NCBI RefSeq assembly: GCF_013201825.1
Contig: NZ_CP053836.1
Location: 2,170,001 to 2,234,000 of the forward strand
Direction of reading: 5' to 3'
Origin: Halarcobacter ebronensis
GTDB lineage: Bacteria; Campylobacterota; Campylobacteria; Campylobacterales; Arcobacteraceae
Length of the DNA: 64,000 bases
Positions 28,680 to 37,958 of the stretch are shown piece after piece (positions within the stretch are counted from its first letter, which is position 1; each line of letters starts with the position of its first letter). Both the position numbers and the translations under genes were made by a program. The notes beneath the pieces were generated by a model. That model was given only the letters and a program-made list of their open reading frames with translations. It had not been told where the DNA came from and made no database searches.

Positions 28680-30109
28680 ATTCCAAAATACTCTTTTACC
28701 TCTTTACTATATTTTTGTTTAGTTGAACTATCTTCTACTCTATTCTCTTTTTTTTGTTTATCTTTTAATCTCTTTAAGGACTCTTCTAAAAATTTATCTT
28801 CCAAACTTTTAAGTTTTGCCAACTCTTCTCTTACATAAGTTAAATCTTTATTTGAAGGGATTATATATGGAGTAATTATGATTATTAAATTTTTACTATT
28901 TAACGTTGTTGCTCTATTTTTAAAAAGCTCTCCAATCAAAGGTACTTCACCAAGTAAAGGAACTTTTTCAACGCTCTTTTCATTTCGTTTTTCAGTTAAA
29001 CCACCAATTATAACACTCTCACCATTGTTTAAAATAGCTTCAGTTATTATCTGCTTTTTAGTAGTATCTGGATTTGCATTAATTGAGACTCTATTTTTTA
29101 TACTCTCAACTAAAGTATCAATTTTAAGAACTACTTTTTTCTCTTTAAAGACTCTTGGTTTTACTTTTAAAGTAAGTCCAATATCCTCTCTTTCATAGGT
29201 TATTGTTTGATTTCCACCATCTGTAACTGTTGTTCCTGTTTGTAAAGAGATTGTCTCTCCCACATAGATTTGGCTCTCCTTATTGTTTATACATAATAAA
29301 GAGGGTTCAGAGATAATATCCAAAGCATAAGTTCTGTTTAAAAGGTTCAGTGTTGCTCCTAAAGCTATTGTTGAAGTTACATTTGGTATTTCTAATCCAA
29401 TTGCTTGTGTATTTATAGCTATTGCATCTCCTGAATTTAGACTGTTTGAAAAAGTATATATTCCTCCTGAATAACTCTTTCCTCCCAAAATTCCATATTG
29501 TAAACCTATCTCTTCAACCATATTGTCATCAAGTTCAACAATCTTTGCCTTTACATAGATTTGTTCCCTTTGCTTATCCATCTTTTTAACTAACTCTTTT
29601 AACTCTTTAACCTCATCCTCTTTTCCACTTAAAATAACAACATTTAACTCCTCATCAATTGCAATTTTACAAGCCTCTTTATCCTCTTTTTTCAAAACTA
29701 TATTTTCTAAAACTGTTTGCAGATTTTTTGCTTCCACATTTGAAAGAAAGATTAACTCCTTAACTCTGTTTGAATTTTTAGTTATTCTATTTTGAATTTT
29801 ATCAATCTTTTTTACTCTAGTATTTTCATTTTTTACTACTTTTAAAATATCATTTTCCTTTATAAGTTCATATCCATTTGATTTTAAACTTATTTTCAAA
29901 ATATCTAAAAGTTCACTCTTCTTTATTGGTTTATTAGATACAAAATTAACAGAAGCATCAATTTTTTGTGTTGTAAGTATATTTTTGCCAATTACTTTTG
30001 ATGTAATTATAATAAGTTCATTTATTGTTAAACCTTTGATATTTACATCTATATAATCATTGCAAAAAGAGAAAGTGACAAAAAGAAGAAAAAAGAGTAA
30101 ATGTTTCAT
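28676..30109 (-). CDS. Secretin of type II secretion/pilus-like competence system (GspD/MshL/CtsD-like)
   Basis: 477 residues. Signal peptide at 1-16 (LLFFLLFVTFSFC); secretin N-terminal domains about 20-170; the beta-barrel secretin core carries GLTLKVKPRVF and the signature VPLLGEVPLIGELFKN, then NLIIIITPYII. The family forms the outer-membrane ring for pseudopili or pili. In Campylobacter a related secretin (CtsD) serves natural transformation. No other secretion gene is adjacent, so the exact machine is inferred. The C-terminal 50 residues are charged and coiled-coil-like. Confidence 0.9.
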   Translation of the reverse strand: MKHLLFFLLFVTFSFCNDYIDVNIKGLTINELIIITSKVIGKNILTTQKIDASVNFVSNKPIKKSELLDILKISLKSNGYELIKENDILKVVKNENTRVKKIDKIQNRITKNSNRVKELIFLSNVEAKNLQTVLENIVLKKEDKEACKIAIDEELNVVILSGKEDEVKELKELVKKMDKQREQIYVKAKIVELDDNMVEEIGLQYGILGGKSYSGGIYTFSNSLNSGDAIAINTQAIGLEIPNVTSTIALGATLNLLNRTYALDIISEPSLLCINNKESQIYVGETISLQTGTTVTDGGNQTITYEREDIGLTLKVKPRVFKEKKVVLKIDTLVESIKNRVSINANPDTTKKQIITEAILNNGESVIIGGLTEKRNEKSVEKVPLLGEVPLIGELFKNRATTLNSKNLIIIITPYIIPSNKDLTYVREELAKLKSLEDKFLEESLKRLKDKQKKENRVEDSSTKQKYSKEVKEYFGI

Positions 30110-30155
30110 TTTTAAACCTTTTTTAATAATGTAAAAAATTATATTATATAAAGGC

Positions 30156-30731
30156 TTATATTTTTATCTCTATATCTCTTGGAAGCTCATTTAATAAACT
30201 CTCTTTTTGTTCTTTTGTAGTTTGAAGTGTTAAAACAACACTATTTTGAAAATCTTTATTTGAAACAATAATATTTAAGCCATTTATCAAATACTCAACC
30301 TTTGATAGTTGAGAGTATGCAAAAGTTAAAATTAGTCTCTCTAGTTTTTCATATTTAATTAAATTTGCGCTTGAAATTACTTTATTAACCGCATCACTAT
30401 AGGCTCTTACTAATCCACCTGTTCCTAGTTTAACTCCACCAAAATATCGCACAGTTATTACTGCACTATTTATTATCTCATGGCCAGCTAATACATTTAA
30501 GCAAGGTTTTCCACTAGTACCCTTTGGCTCTCCATCATCACTTGAGTTTTCAACCACTTGATCAAACTCATTTAGATATCTATAGGCATATACAAAATGC
30601 CTAGCTTTAGGATGCTCTTGCCTTAACCTTTGCATTAGTTCGTTAAACTTCTCATAAGGGGTTAAATAGGCTATAAATTTTGATTTTTTCTCTTCGAAAG
30701 TTTGGGTATATTCATCTTTTACAAAATACAT
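30156..30731 (-). CDS. YigZ/IMPACT family protein
   Basis: 191 residues, normal for the family. The UPF0029 domain is clear: EEKKSKFIAYL, ARHFVYAYRY, SSDDGEPKGTSGKP and ITVRYFGGVKLGTGGLVRAY. A C-terminal DUF1949-like ferredoxin fold follows from about residue 130. The biochemical role is not settled; eukaryotic IMPACT binds GCN1. The gene is single, convergent side to the secretin gene and divergent from tlyA. Confidence 0.93.
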   Translation of the reverse strand: MYFVKDEYTQTFEEKKSKFIAYLTPYEKFNELMQRLRQEHPKARHFVYAYRYLNEFDQVVENSSDDGEPKGTSGKPCLNVLAGHEIINSAVITVRYFGGVKLGTGGLVRAYSDAVNKVISSANLIKYEKLERLILTFAYSQLSKVEYLINGLNIIVSNKDFQNSVVLTLQTTKEQKESLLNELPRDIEIKI

Positions 30732-30787
30732 TTTTAAATTTTACTCAAATAATCTGATTTAGAGCTTTTTTTTACTATAATTCCACC

Positions 30788-31495
30788 ATGAGATTAGACC
30801 TTTATCTTACAAACCATTTTGATATTCAAAGCAGAAATAAAGCGCATGAATTTATAAAAGCAAATAAAGTCAAAGTTGATGGAAAAGTTATTACTAAACC
30901 CTCTTTTGATATAGATGAAACTTCAAAAATTGAGCTTCTTGAAGAGGAGTTTTATGTAAGCCGTGCAGCTTACAAATTAAAATATTTTTTAGAAGAGATA
31001 AAAATAGAACTACAAAACTGTGAGGCTTTAGATATTGGTAGTAGCACCGGAGGTTTTACCCAAATACTTTTAGAAAATAGTGTTAAAAGTGTAACTTGTG
31101 TAGACGTTGGTTCAAACCAATTACATGAAAGAATTAAAGATGATAAAAGAATAACTTTTTTTGAGAATCAAGATATTAGAACTTTTAAAACAGATAAAAG
31201 TTTTGAAGTGGTAACTTGTGATGTCTCTTTTATCTCAATTTTAAATATTTTAAAAGATATTAATAACTTGGCAAAAGATAAAATTATTATTTTGTTTAAA
31301 CCCCAATTTGAAGTGGGTACAAATGTTAAAAGAGACAAAAAAGGTGTTGTAAAAGATAAAGAGGCTATATTTAAAGCCAAAGAAAGATTTATTGGGGAAA
31401 CAAAACTCTTAGGATGGAGTTTAATTAGTAGTTTGCCAAGTAAACTAGAAGGAAAAGATGGGAATGAAGAAGAGCTCTTCTATTTTAATAAATAA
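30788..31495 (+). CDS. tlyA: TlyA family rRNA (cytidine-2'-O)-methyltransferase
   Basis: 235 residues. An S4 RNA-binding domain is at 1-60 (MRLDLYLTNHFDIQSRNKA, VKVDGKVI), then an FtsJ-like methyltransferase with ALDIGSSTGGFTQILLE (SAM loop), VTCVDVG, VTCDVSFISI and LFKPQFEVG. The family methylates 16S and/or 23S rRNA; loss gives capreomycin resistance in species that have it. The older name is haemolysin A. The last 38 bp overlap the start of ribF, so the two are translated together. Confidence 0.95.
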   Translation: MRLDLYLTNHFDIQSRNKAHEFIKANKVKVDGKVITKPSFDIDETSKIELLEEEFYVSRAAYKLKYFLEEIKIELQNCEALDIGSSTGGFTQILLENSVKSVTCVDVGSNQLHERIKDDKRITFFENQDIRTFKTDKSFEVVTCDVSFISILNILKDINNLAKDKIIILFKPQFEVGTNVKRDKKGVVKDKEAIFKAKERFIGETKLLGWSLISSLPSKLEGKDGNEEELFYFNK

Positions 31496-32321
31496 AAAAA
31501 ATATTACTGCAATTGCATTGGGTGGTTTTGATGGAATGCATATTGCCCATCAAGAGTTATTTAAAAATCTTGGAACTAACGGGGGAATTGTATCAATTGA
31601 GTCAGATTATGCAAATTTGACGCCAAGAACATATAGACAAGAGTACTCTAAATATCCAATATACTACTATATTTTACAAAATATCAAACACCTTGATGGT
31701 AAAGAGTTTATTGCTCTTTTAAAAGAGGAGTATCCAAATCTTAAAAAGATAGTTGTTGGTTTTGATTTCTGTTTTGGTAAAAATAGAAAAAACTGCATAA
31801 ATGAATTAAAAGAGTTATTTGACGGAGAAGTTGTAGTTATTGATGAAGTAAAAATTGACGGTATTGCTGTACATTCAAGGGTTATTAGAGACTATATAAA
31901 TGATGGCAATATAAAAATGGCTAACAAACTTTTAGGGAAAGAGTATAAAATATTTGGAACTCAAATAAAAGGTCAAGGCTTAGGTTCTAAAAACTTTGTT
32001 CCAACTATAAATCTAAATGTAGAGAATTTTATACTCCCAACAGAGGGTGTTTATATTACAAAAACAATAATCAACGAAGAGGAGCTACCTTCTGTTACCT
32101 TTTTAGGACATAGGGTAAGTACAGATGGGAGTTTTGCTGTTGAAACTCATATTTTAGATAAAAATATAACAAATAGATTTTCACTTGTACAAATAAAATT
32201 TTTGGATAAACTAAGAGGAAACAGAAAATTTGATTCTTTTGAAGAGTTAAAAAAACAGATTGAAATGGATATAAAAGAGGCTAAAGAGTTTTTTCAATCA
32301 AAGAGTTCAATTGATAACTAA
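31458..32321 (+). CDS. ribF: Bifunctional riboflavin kinase/FAD synthetase
   Basis: 287 residues. The N-terminal FMN adenylyltransferase domain has [16 protein letters not shown] (HxxH-type nucleotide loop) and [12 protein letters not shown]; the C-terminal kinase domain has [13 protein letters not shown] (the PTAN-like loop) and EGVYITK. It turns riboflavin into FMN and then FAD. AAGGA lies 5 bp before the ATG at 31458 inside tlyA; a second ATG at 31464 is also possible. RibH, an earlier enzyme of the pathway, is at 21141. Confidence 0.95.
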   Translation: MGMKKSSSILINKKNITAIALGGFDGMHIAHQELFKNLGTNGGIVSIESDYANLTPRTYRQEYSKYPIYYYILQNIKHLDGKEFIALLKEEYPNLKKIVVGFDFCFGKNRKNCINELKELFDGEVVVIDEVKIDGIAVHSRVIRDYINDGNIKMANKLLGKEYKIFGTQIKGQGLGSKNFVPTINLNVENFILPTEGVYITKTIINEEELPSVTFLGHRVSTDGSFAVETHILDKNITNRFSLVQIKFLDKLRGNRKFDSFEELKKQIEMDIKEAKEFFQSKSSIDN

Positions 32322-32353
32322 TTATTAAACTTCATTTAGTTAAAATATCCCCT

Positions 32354-33064
32354 ATGACAGATAAAGTATTTGAAAAAGCAATTAACAAACAGTTTGAATT
32401 TGATGAAGAGGTTGCATCAGTATTTGATGATATGCTAAATCGTTCAGTCCCTTTCTATAAGGAGATGCAAAGGCTTACAATAAACTTTGGATTAAAGTTC
32501 TTAAATGAAAATGACAAAGTTTACGATTTGGGATGTTCTACAGCTTCTACATTAATAGAACTTGCAAAACATTCATCTTTCCCTCTTCAATTAATTGGGA
32601 TTGATAACTCTGAAGCAATGTTAGCAAGAGCTCAAAAAAAGGCAAATGCTTTTGGAGTAGCCATAGAACTTATTAATGAAGATTTACATAATATCTCTTA
32701 CGAGGAAGCAAAACTTATTATTTCAAACTATACTTTACAGTTTATAAGACCTCTTCAAAGAGAAAAATTAGTAAAAAAAATCTATAATAGCCTACAAAAA
32801 GATGGAGTCTTCATCTTTAGTGAAAAAGTAATCTCACAAGATAAGATACTTGGGAAACAGTCAATTGACGAGTATTATGAGTTTAAAAAAACTCAAGGAT
32901 ATAGTGAGTTTGAAATAGCACAGAAAAGAGAAGCTTTAGAGAATGTTCTAATTCCTTATACAGAAGAAGAGAATAAAAAGATGATTTTAGAAGCAGGATT
33001 TTCCCACTGCGAAACTATATTCAAGTGGGTAAACTTTGCTACATTTATAGCAATTAAAAAATAA
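32354..33064 (+). CDS. cmoA: Carboxy-S-adenosyl-L-methionine synthase
   Basis: 236 residues, usual length. [20 protein letters not shown] is the family hallmark, followed by the SAM-binding [29 protein letters not shown] and NYTLQFI. It makes carboxy-SAM from SAM and prephenate for CmoB, which modifies wobble uridine-34 in tRNAs. It is 32 bp after ribF in the tlyA-ribF-cmoA run. Three weak hairpins follow. Confidence 0.95.
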   Translation: MTDKVFEKAINKQFEFDEEVASVFDDMLNRSVPFYKEMQRLTINFGLKFLNENDKVYDLGCSTASTLIELAKHSSFPLQLIGIDNSEAMLARAQKKANAFGVAIELINEDLHNISYEEAKLIISNYTLQFIRPLQREKLVKKIYNSLQKDGVFIFSEKVISQDKILGKQSIDEYYEFKKTQGYSEFEIAQKREALENVLIPYTEEENKKMILEAGFSHCETIFKWVNFATFIAIKK

Positions 33065-33162
33065 AGCCTTTTCTGAGGCTCTTTAGGTTTTGCTTCTTTT
33101 ATTAGGAATTTATTCCTAAACTAAAAAGAAGAAAAAATTAAAAGGTCCCTTTTTATAGGGAC
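33065..33162 (+). other. Three consecutive hairpins between cmoA and bcp
   Basis: AGCCT/AGGCT (33065-33080), TTAGGAAT/ATTCCTAA (33102-33119) and GTCCCT/AGGGAC (33145-33162). The first two may terminate cmoA. The third lies 10 bp before the AAGGAA of bcp and may be a leader structure. Confidence 0.45.
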
Positions 33163-33180
33163 TAATAAAAAGGAAATTAT

Positions 33181-33687
33181 ATGTTGGAAGTTGGACAAAC
33201 AGCACCAAGCTTTTGCGCACTAAACCAAGATGACATAGAGATTTGCTCTAGGGATCTGCTTGGGAAATGGATTGTATTATATTTTTATCCAAAAGATTTA
33301 ACTCCTGGTTGCACAAATGAAGCTTGTGACTTTACAACTGCTGAACCAGAGTTTGATGGTTTAGATGCAATTATTTTAGGAGTAAGTCCCGATGATACAG
33401 CAAAACACAGAAAATTTATAGAGAAATATAATCTTAGCATAACACTTCTTTCTGATACAAGCAGAAAGATGTGTGAAGATTATGGTGTTTGGCAACTTAA
33501 AAAATTTATGGGCAGAGAATCAATGGGTGTTGTAAGAACAACCTTTATTATAAATCCTGACGGCAAAATAGCTGCAATTTGGAATAAAGTAAATGTTAGA
33601 AAAACAAAAAGTGTAAAAGGTGAAAAAATTGAAGTTTTACACACAAATGAAGTTAAAGAAAAATTATCACAACTACAAGGAAAATAA
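33181..33687 (+). CDS. bcp: Thiol peroxidase of the Bcp/PrxQ type
   Basis: 168 residues. The active site DLTPGCTNEACDF has the peroxidatic Cys44 and resolving Cys49 five residues apart, the atypical 2-Cys pattern of Bcp. Further signatures are LYFYPKDLTPG, ILGVSPDD, SDTSRKMCEDYGVW and RTTFIINPDG. It reduces H2O2 and organic peroxides with thioredoxin. AAGGAA precedes the ATG by 6 bp. The next gene starts on its stop codon (TAATG), so the pair is coupled. Confidence 0.95.
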   Translation: MLEVGQTAPSFCALNQDDIEICSRDLLGKWIVLYFYPKDLTPGCTNEACDFTTAEPEFDGLDAIILGVSPDDTAKHRKFIEKYNLSITLLSDTSRKMCEDYGVWQLKKFMGRESMGVVRTTFIINPDGKIAAIWNKVNVRKTKSVKGEKIEVLHTNEVKEKLSQLQGK

Positions 33688-34766
33688 TGAAACTACTATT
33701 TAAAAGCACATTAGTACTATTTACGACGGCATTGCTTTCACAAGCATTTGCAAAGACAACTATTTGTTATAAAAAAGATTGGAATTCTCCTGCAACAATT
33801 GAAGTTGAAAAACTTGAAGGTGGAGAGTGTAAAGGTGAATTATCATATAGAGATATGCTTAAAAATGGATGGTTTCTAAAAGATATTAAAATAGAAAAAG
33901 GTAAAGATGGATTAAACTATATCTATACTCTAACAGATAAAAGAGTTGTAGAAATTGATAATGCTACTATACTAAAAAATGAATACAAAAAGTTAGATTA
34001 TAGACCTTTTGCAATCAAAATTTTAAATGTTACAGATGAAACTGCAACAATTAATGTTGGTAATTTAAGAGTTGGTCAAAGTGGTATTGTTCAACACTAC
34101 TATGAAGATAACAAAACACTTATTGTTTCAAATGCTTATGTAACTTCAAGTAATGAAACTGCTTCAACATTAAAGTTTTTCCCATTTACAGATTTAAAAC
34201 AAAATGCAATTCCTACCTCAAACAGAAAACCAGTAACTGGTGATGTAATCATAATGAACTATATGTACGACTCTTCATTGATTATTGCTCCTTCACAAGA
34301 TGCCTTTAGTGCAACAAGAGAGAAATATAAAGATAACAACTTCTTACACTCAGACCTTTTTGCAGCTAAACTAAAATCTGAAGGTATTCCAACTCCTCCT
34401 AAAGAGGTTATTCAAGAGTACGCAATCTCTCAAAACTTGGGAACAATTTTCTTTATTATAGATAGTACAATATATGTAGTAGACTCAAAAACTTTTGCAA
34501 TTTTAGATAAAGATACCATCTCTTATAACTATATTGAAAACAAAAGAATGCCATTTTATACAAGAGTTGAGAAAATTGAAAAAAATATCTTCACATCTAT
34601 GCTTGATTATAAAAGCTGGTTTGGTTTCCTAAATAAAATTTTTGGTGATGATACTAGAAGTGAAGATGAAAGATTACTTGAAAATGAGATTGCAGCTGGG
34701 GAACTTACTGTAAAAGGTGAAGTTTACAACAATTACTATGAAACAATGTTAGGTATAAAAAAATGA
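33687..34766 (+). CDS. Exported protein with PgbA-like (plasminogen-binding) N-terminal domain
   Basis: 359 residues. Signal peptide at about 1-22 (LVLFTTALLSQAFA). The region about 90-300 (RPFAIKILNVTDETATINVG, SSLIIAPSQDAFS, NLGTIFFIIDSTIYVVDS) resembles the N-terminal domain of Helicobacter PgbA, which was described as plasminogen-binding. The PgbA name in free-living relatives need not mean that activity; cell-envelope function is more likely. There is no long Lys-rich C-terminal tail. It overlaps bcp by 1 bp and glcD by 4 bp, an arrangement typical for Campylobacterota. Confidence 0.8.
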   Translation: MKLLFKSTLVLFTTALLSQAFAKTTICYKKDWNSPATIEVEKLEGGECKGELSYRDMLKNGWFLKDIKIEKGKDGLNYIYTLTDKRVVEIDNATILKNEYKKLDYRPFAIKILNVTDETATINVGNLRVGQSGIVQHYYEDNKTLIVSNAYVTSSNETASTLKFFPFTDLKQNAIPTSNRKPVTGDVIIMNYMYDSSLIIAPSQDAFSATREKYKDNNFLHSDLFAAKLKSEGIPTPPKEVIQEYAISQNLGTIFFIIDSTIYVVDSKTFAILDKDTISYNYIENKRMPFYTRVEKIEKNIFTSMLDYKSWFGFLNKIFGDDTRSEDERLLENEIAAGELTVKGEVYNNYYETMLGIKK

Positions 34767-36151
34767 TTGATGAAGCACATTTAGGTTACTTTATCTCTGT
34801 AGTTGGAGAAGATAATGTAAAGAGTGATAAAGCACATAAAATTGCTTATTGCTATGATGCTACAAAAGAGAGATTTGAACCAGATGCAGTTGTTTTTCCA
34901 AGGGATGAACAAGATGTATCAAAGATTGTAAAATATTGTAATGAACATAAAATCATTATAGTACCAAGGGGAGCTGGTAGCGGTTTTACTGGCGGAGCTC
35001 TTCCTGCAAATGGAGGGATTATTCTTTCCCTTGAAAGACATATGAATAAACTCTTAGAGATTGATATGCAAAACCTTGTGGGTGTAGTTCAACCAGGGCT
35101 TATTAATATGCAATTTCAAAAAGCTGTTGAAGAGGTGGGACTATTTTATCCTCCAGATCCAGCTAGTGAAGAGTACTCTACTTTGGGAGGGAATGTCTCT
35201 GAAAATGCAGGTGGAATGAGAGCTGCAAAATATGGAATTACAAAAGATTATGTAATGGCATTAAGAGCGGTTTTACCAAATGGTGAAATTATAACTTGTG
35301 GTAAAAAAACTATAAAAGATGTGGCAGGATACAATACTGCTGGTATTTTAATTGCAAGTGAAGGAACACTAGCTATTATTACTGAAATTACACTAAAACT
35401 AATCCCAAAACCAAAATTCAAACAAACTTATATGGGAGTTTTCCCTGGTGTAAATAAAGCTATGAATGCTGTTTTTAAATCTCTTGCAAGTGGTGCAAAT
35501 CCTGTTGCAATGGAGTTTTTGGATACTCTTGTAATAAAAGCATTAAAACAAAAATTTCCACAAGTTGAACTACCTGAAAATGCAGGAGGAATCTTAGTTG
35601 GTGATGTGGATGGTTCTTCTCAAGCGGAGATTGATTCACAAATAGAGACTTTAAAAGAGGCTTTTGCAAACTATGGTTCTATTGATTTTATAGTTGCAAA
35701 AGATGAAAACCATGCAAAATCTCTCTGGTTTGCTAGAAAAAATGCAAGTCCAGCAACAGCAATTTATGGTACAAAAAAGCTAAATGAAGATATCTCTGTT
35801 CCAAGATCAAAACTTCCAGAAGCTTTAGATGAAATATACAAAATTGGTGAAAAATATGGTTTTAACGTTCCTTGTTTTGGACATGCTGGAGATGGGAACA
35901 TACATGTAAATGTAATGGTTAAAGACAAAGAAAATCCTAAAGAGATGGAAGATGGACACAAAGCAATTGAAGAGATTTTCAAACTTGTGGTCTCAATGGG
36001 TGGAACACTTTCAGGAGAACATGGCATTGGACTTTCAAAAGCTCCATTTATGAATATTGCCTTTAGTGAAGCAGAACTTGAACTATTTAGAAGTATCAAA
36101 AAAGCTTTTGATCCAAACAATATTTTAAACCCATTTAAGATGGGGTTGTAA
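34763..36151 (+). CDS. glcD: FAD-linked oxidase, glycolate/D-lactate dehydrogenase type
   Basis: 462 residues. The FAD_binding_4 domain is about 35-210 (VFPRDEQDVSKIV, PRGAGSGFTGGALP, YSTLGGNVSENAGGMRA, YGITKDYVMALRAVLPNG) and the C-terminal FAD-oxidase domain about 215-460 (CFGHAGDGNIHVNV, GGTLSGEHGIGLSK). It oxidises a 2-hydroxy acid and passes electrons to the chain, as GlcD or D-lactate dehydrogenase. No partner glcE/glcF is adjacent. The ATG overlaps the upstream gene by 4 bp (ATGA). Confidence 0.93.
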   Translation: MIDEAHLGYFISVVGEDNVKSDKAHKIAYCYDATKERFEPDAVVFPRDEQDVSKIVKYCNEHKIIIVPRGAGSGFTGGALPANGGIILSLERHMNKLLEIDMQNLVGVVQPGLINMQFQKAVEEVGLFYPPDPASEEYSTLGGNVSENAGGMRAAKYGITKDYVMALRAVLPNGEIITCGKKTIKDVAGYNTAGILIASEGTLAIITEITLKLIPKPKFKQTYMGVFPGVNKAMNAVFKSLASGANPVAMEFLDTLVIKALKQKFPQVELPENAGGILVGDVDGSSQAEIDSQIETLKEAFANYGSIDFIVAKDENHAKSLWFARKNASPATAIYGTKKLNEDISVPRSKLPEALDEIYKIGEKYGFNVPCFGHAGDGNIHVNVMVKDKENPKEMEDGHKAIEEIFKLVVSMGGTLSGEHGIGLSKAPFMNIAFSEAELELFRSIKKAFDPNNILNPFKMGL

Positions 36152-36162
36152 AAGAATCTTAA

Positions 36163-36957
36163 ATGAGAGATTCAGATTTTGTAAAAAATCCACTTAGGAG
36201 TCTTTTAAAACTATTAGACTCCTTTTTTAATGACGACACAACATATTATGCCGCTAGTCTTAGTTTCTTTACAATCTTCTCAATACTTCCAATTTTTGCA
36301 CTTTTAATCTATATTATCTCAAGTTTAGAGATTGTTCAAGGTTATTTAGATATTTTTGTTAACTACACTTTTGATATTTTAAATCCAACACACTCAAAGG
36401 AGTTTGTTCAAGCTTTTAAAAACTATATCTCAAACTCAAACAAACTTGGAATAATAGGTATTTTATATATGCTTTTTGTTTTTATTATGTTTTTCAAAGA
36501 TTATGAGTATATTGTTAATAAAATCCATAAAGCAAAAAGAAAACCACTTTTTCAGTCATTTTTCTTTTATCTTGTTTTCTTAGTTACACTTCCACTTATG
36601 TTAGCAGCTCTAAATATTGCTTTATCATTTTATGATAACTCATTTTTCAACTGGTTTGTAACTTTTATCTTTGCTTGGATGATATTTTTTGGGCTTTTTA
36701 AATTAAGTGTAAATAGACCAATTACAATAAAAGCAGCTGCAATTTCATCACTGTTTACTCTAATTGTATTATCAATTACAAAAAACCTTTTTGTATATTA
36801 TGTTGTTTACAACAAAACATACACAACTATTTACGGCTCTTTGGCTATTTTACTCTTCTCATTTTTCTGGATTTATATCTCTTGGATAATCTATTTATAT
36901 GGTATAAAAATGTGCCATAAATTGAATATAAAAGAGGAGTTAGAGGCTAAAAAATAA
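36163..36957 (+). CDS. YihY/BrkB family inner-membrane protein
   Basis: 264 residues with about six transmembrane segments. The family signature is DDTTYYAASLSFFTIFSILPIFALL near the N-terminus and YGSLAILLFSFFWIYISWIIYLYG near the C-terminus. It was once called ribonuclease BN, which is wrong for this family; a transport role is suspected but unproven. It follows glcD by 11 bp and is convergent with the sensor gene. Confidence 0.93.
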   Translation: MRDSDFVKNPLRSLLKLLDSFFNDDTTYYAASLSFFTIFSILPIFALLIYIISSLEIVQGYLDIFVNYTFDILNPTHSKEFVQAFKNYISNSNKLGIIGILYMLFVFIMFFKDYEYIVNKIHKAKRKPLFQSFFFYLVFLVTLPLMLAALNIALSFYDNSFFNWFVTFIFAWMIFFGLFKLSVNRPITIKAAAISSLFTLIVLSITKNLFVYYVVYNKTYTTIYGSLAILLFSFFWIYISWIIYLYGIKMCHKLNIKEELEAKK

Positions 36958-36964
36958 AATTTAT

Positions 36965-37957
36965 TTAGACCTCTTGTTTTTCACAACTTTTAAGTAATAA
37001 ATCAAGCTGTTTTTTTAAATCATTTAATTTGTTTGTAGTTCTTAATAGATTTTCAGAAGATTCTATTGCTATATCTTCACTCCTGTCAATTCCCTTTATT
37101 ATGTCATTTTTATCACCCAATTCGACTATTATATCTTCAAACTCATCGGCTAAATCTTGCAATTTCTCTGATGCCATTCTTGATTGTTCTAATGCCGTTT
37201 GAGAGTAACCCATTGCAGAGTTCACTTTATTTATAAAGCAGTTTAAATTATCTGCCATTTCAACAAACTCTTTTTCTGTCTCAACATGAATTGGCTCAAG
37301 TTCTGTAATATCGTGTGAACCTATCTCTTTATATTTATCAATAAACTCTTTAGCATTTGCCTCAATTTGTTTTAACTGAATTAATGAATATAAAGCAAAA
37401 ATAAACATAAATGAAAAGGCCAAATATTGAAAGTTTTTAATAAAAGCTGTTTTTTGCTCAATATAATCTGTATAAAGTGTTACAATTTCATCAACCTCTT
37501 CAAGAAGTTTATTATTTGTCTGATACACATAACTTATAATTGAGTTTAATTCTTCAATATCATTTTTCAATAATGCATGTTTAAACTGATTAACATTTTT
37601 TTCAAAAGTATTCCAAAGAACAGTAACCTTTGAAATTTGCTCTGCAATTTTTTCAGTTGGAGCTTCTGAAATCTTTAATAAACTATTTCCATTTCTTAAA
37701 GTGTTAAGTCCAAATTTAAACTCATCAATTGCATTATCAATTTCAGTAAAATTGTTAGATCTTACTTGATATAAATAGAATACATTTTTTGTAATTCTTT
37801 GGGTAAGCATTCTTTGTTTACCTGCAATATTTACAATAGTTGCATCTTTTATATTTTTTTGGTTTAAATATATGGTAATAACAATAACACAAAAAATTGA
37901 GCTTAACAGTAACGCTCCAAGTATTTTAATCTTTTGTCCAACACCTATTCTCTTCAT
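36965..37957 (-). CDS. Orphan membrane sensor with NarX/PilJ-type P-box, no output domain
   Basis: 330 residues. Transmembrane segments at about 12-30 and 176-195 enclose a four-helix periplasmic domain. IVNIAGKQRMLTQRITKNVF (41-60) resembles the P-box that binds nitrate in NarX and occurs in PilJ-type sensors. The cytoplasmic part (about 200-330) is coiled coil without kinase, GGDEF, HAMP or MCP hairpin motifs. It lies 1 bp after the Crp/Fnr regulator gene, so the two form an operon beside nap. A nitrate or nitrite sensing role through an unseen partner is inferred. Confidence 0.85.
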   Translation of the reverse strand: MKRIGVGQKIKILGALLLSSIFCVIVITIYLNQKNIKDATIVNIAGKQRMLTQRITKNVFYLYQVRSNNFTEIDNAIDEFKFGLNTLRNGNSLLKISEAPTEKIAEQISKVTVLWNTFEKNVNQFKHALLKNDIEELNSIISYVYQTNNKLLEEVDEIVTLYTDYIEQKTAFIKNFQYLAFSFMFIFALYSLIQLKQIEANAKEFIDKYKEIGSHDITELEPIHVETEKEFVEMADNLNCFINKVNSAMGYSQTALEQSRMASEKLQDLADEFEDIIVELGDKNDIIKGIDRSEDIAIESSENLLRTTNKLNDLKKQLDLLLKSCEKQEV

Positions 37958-37958
37958 C

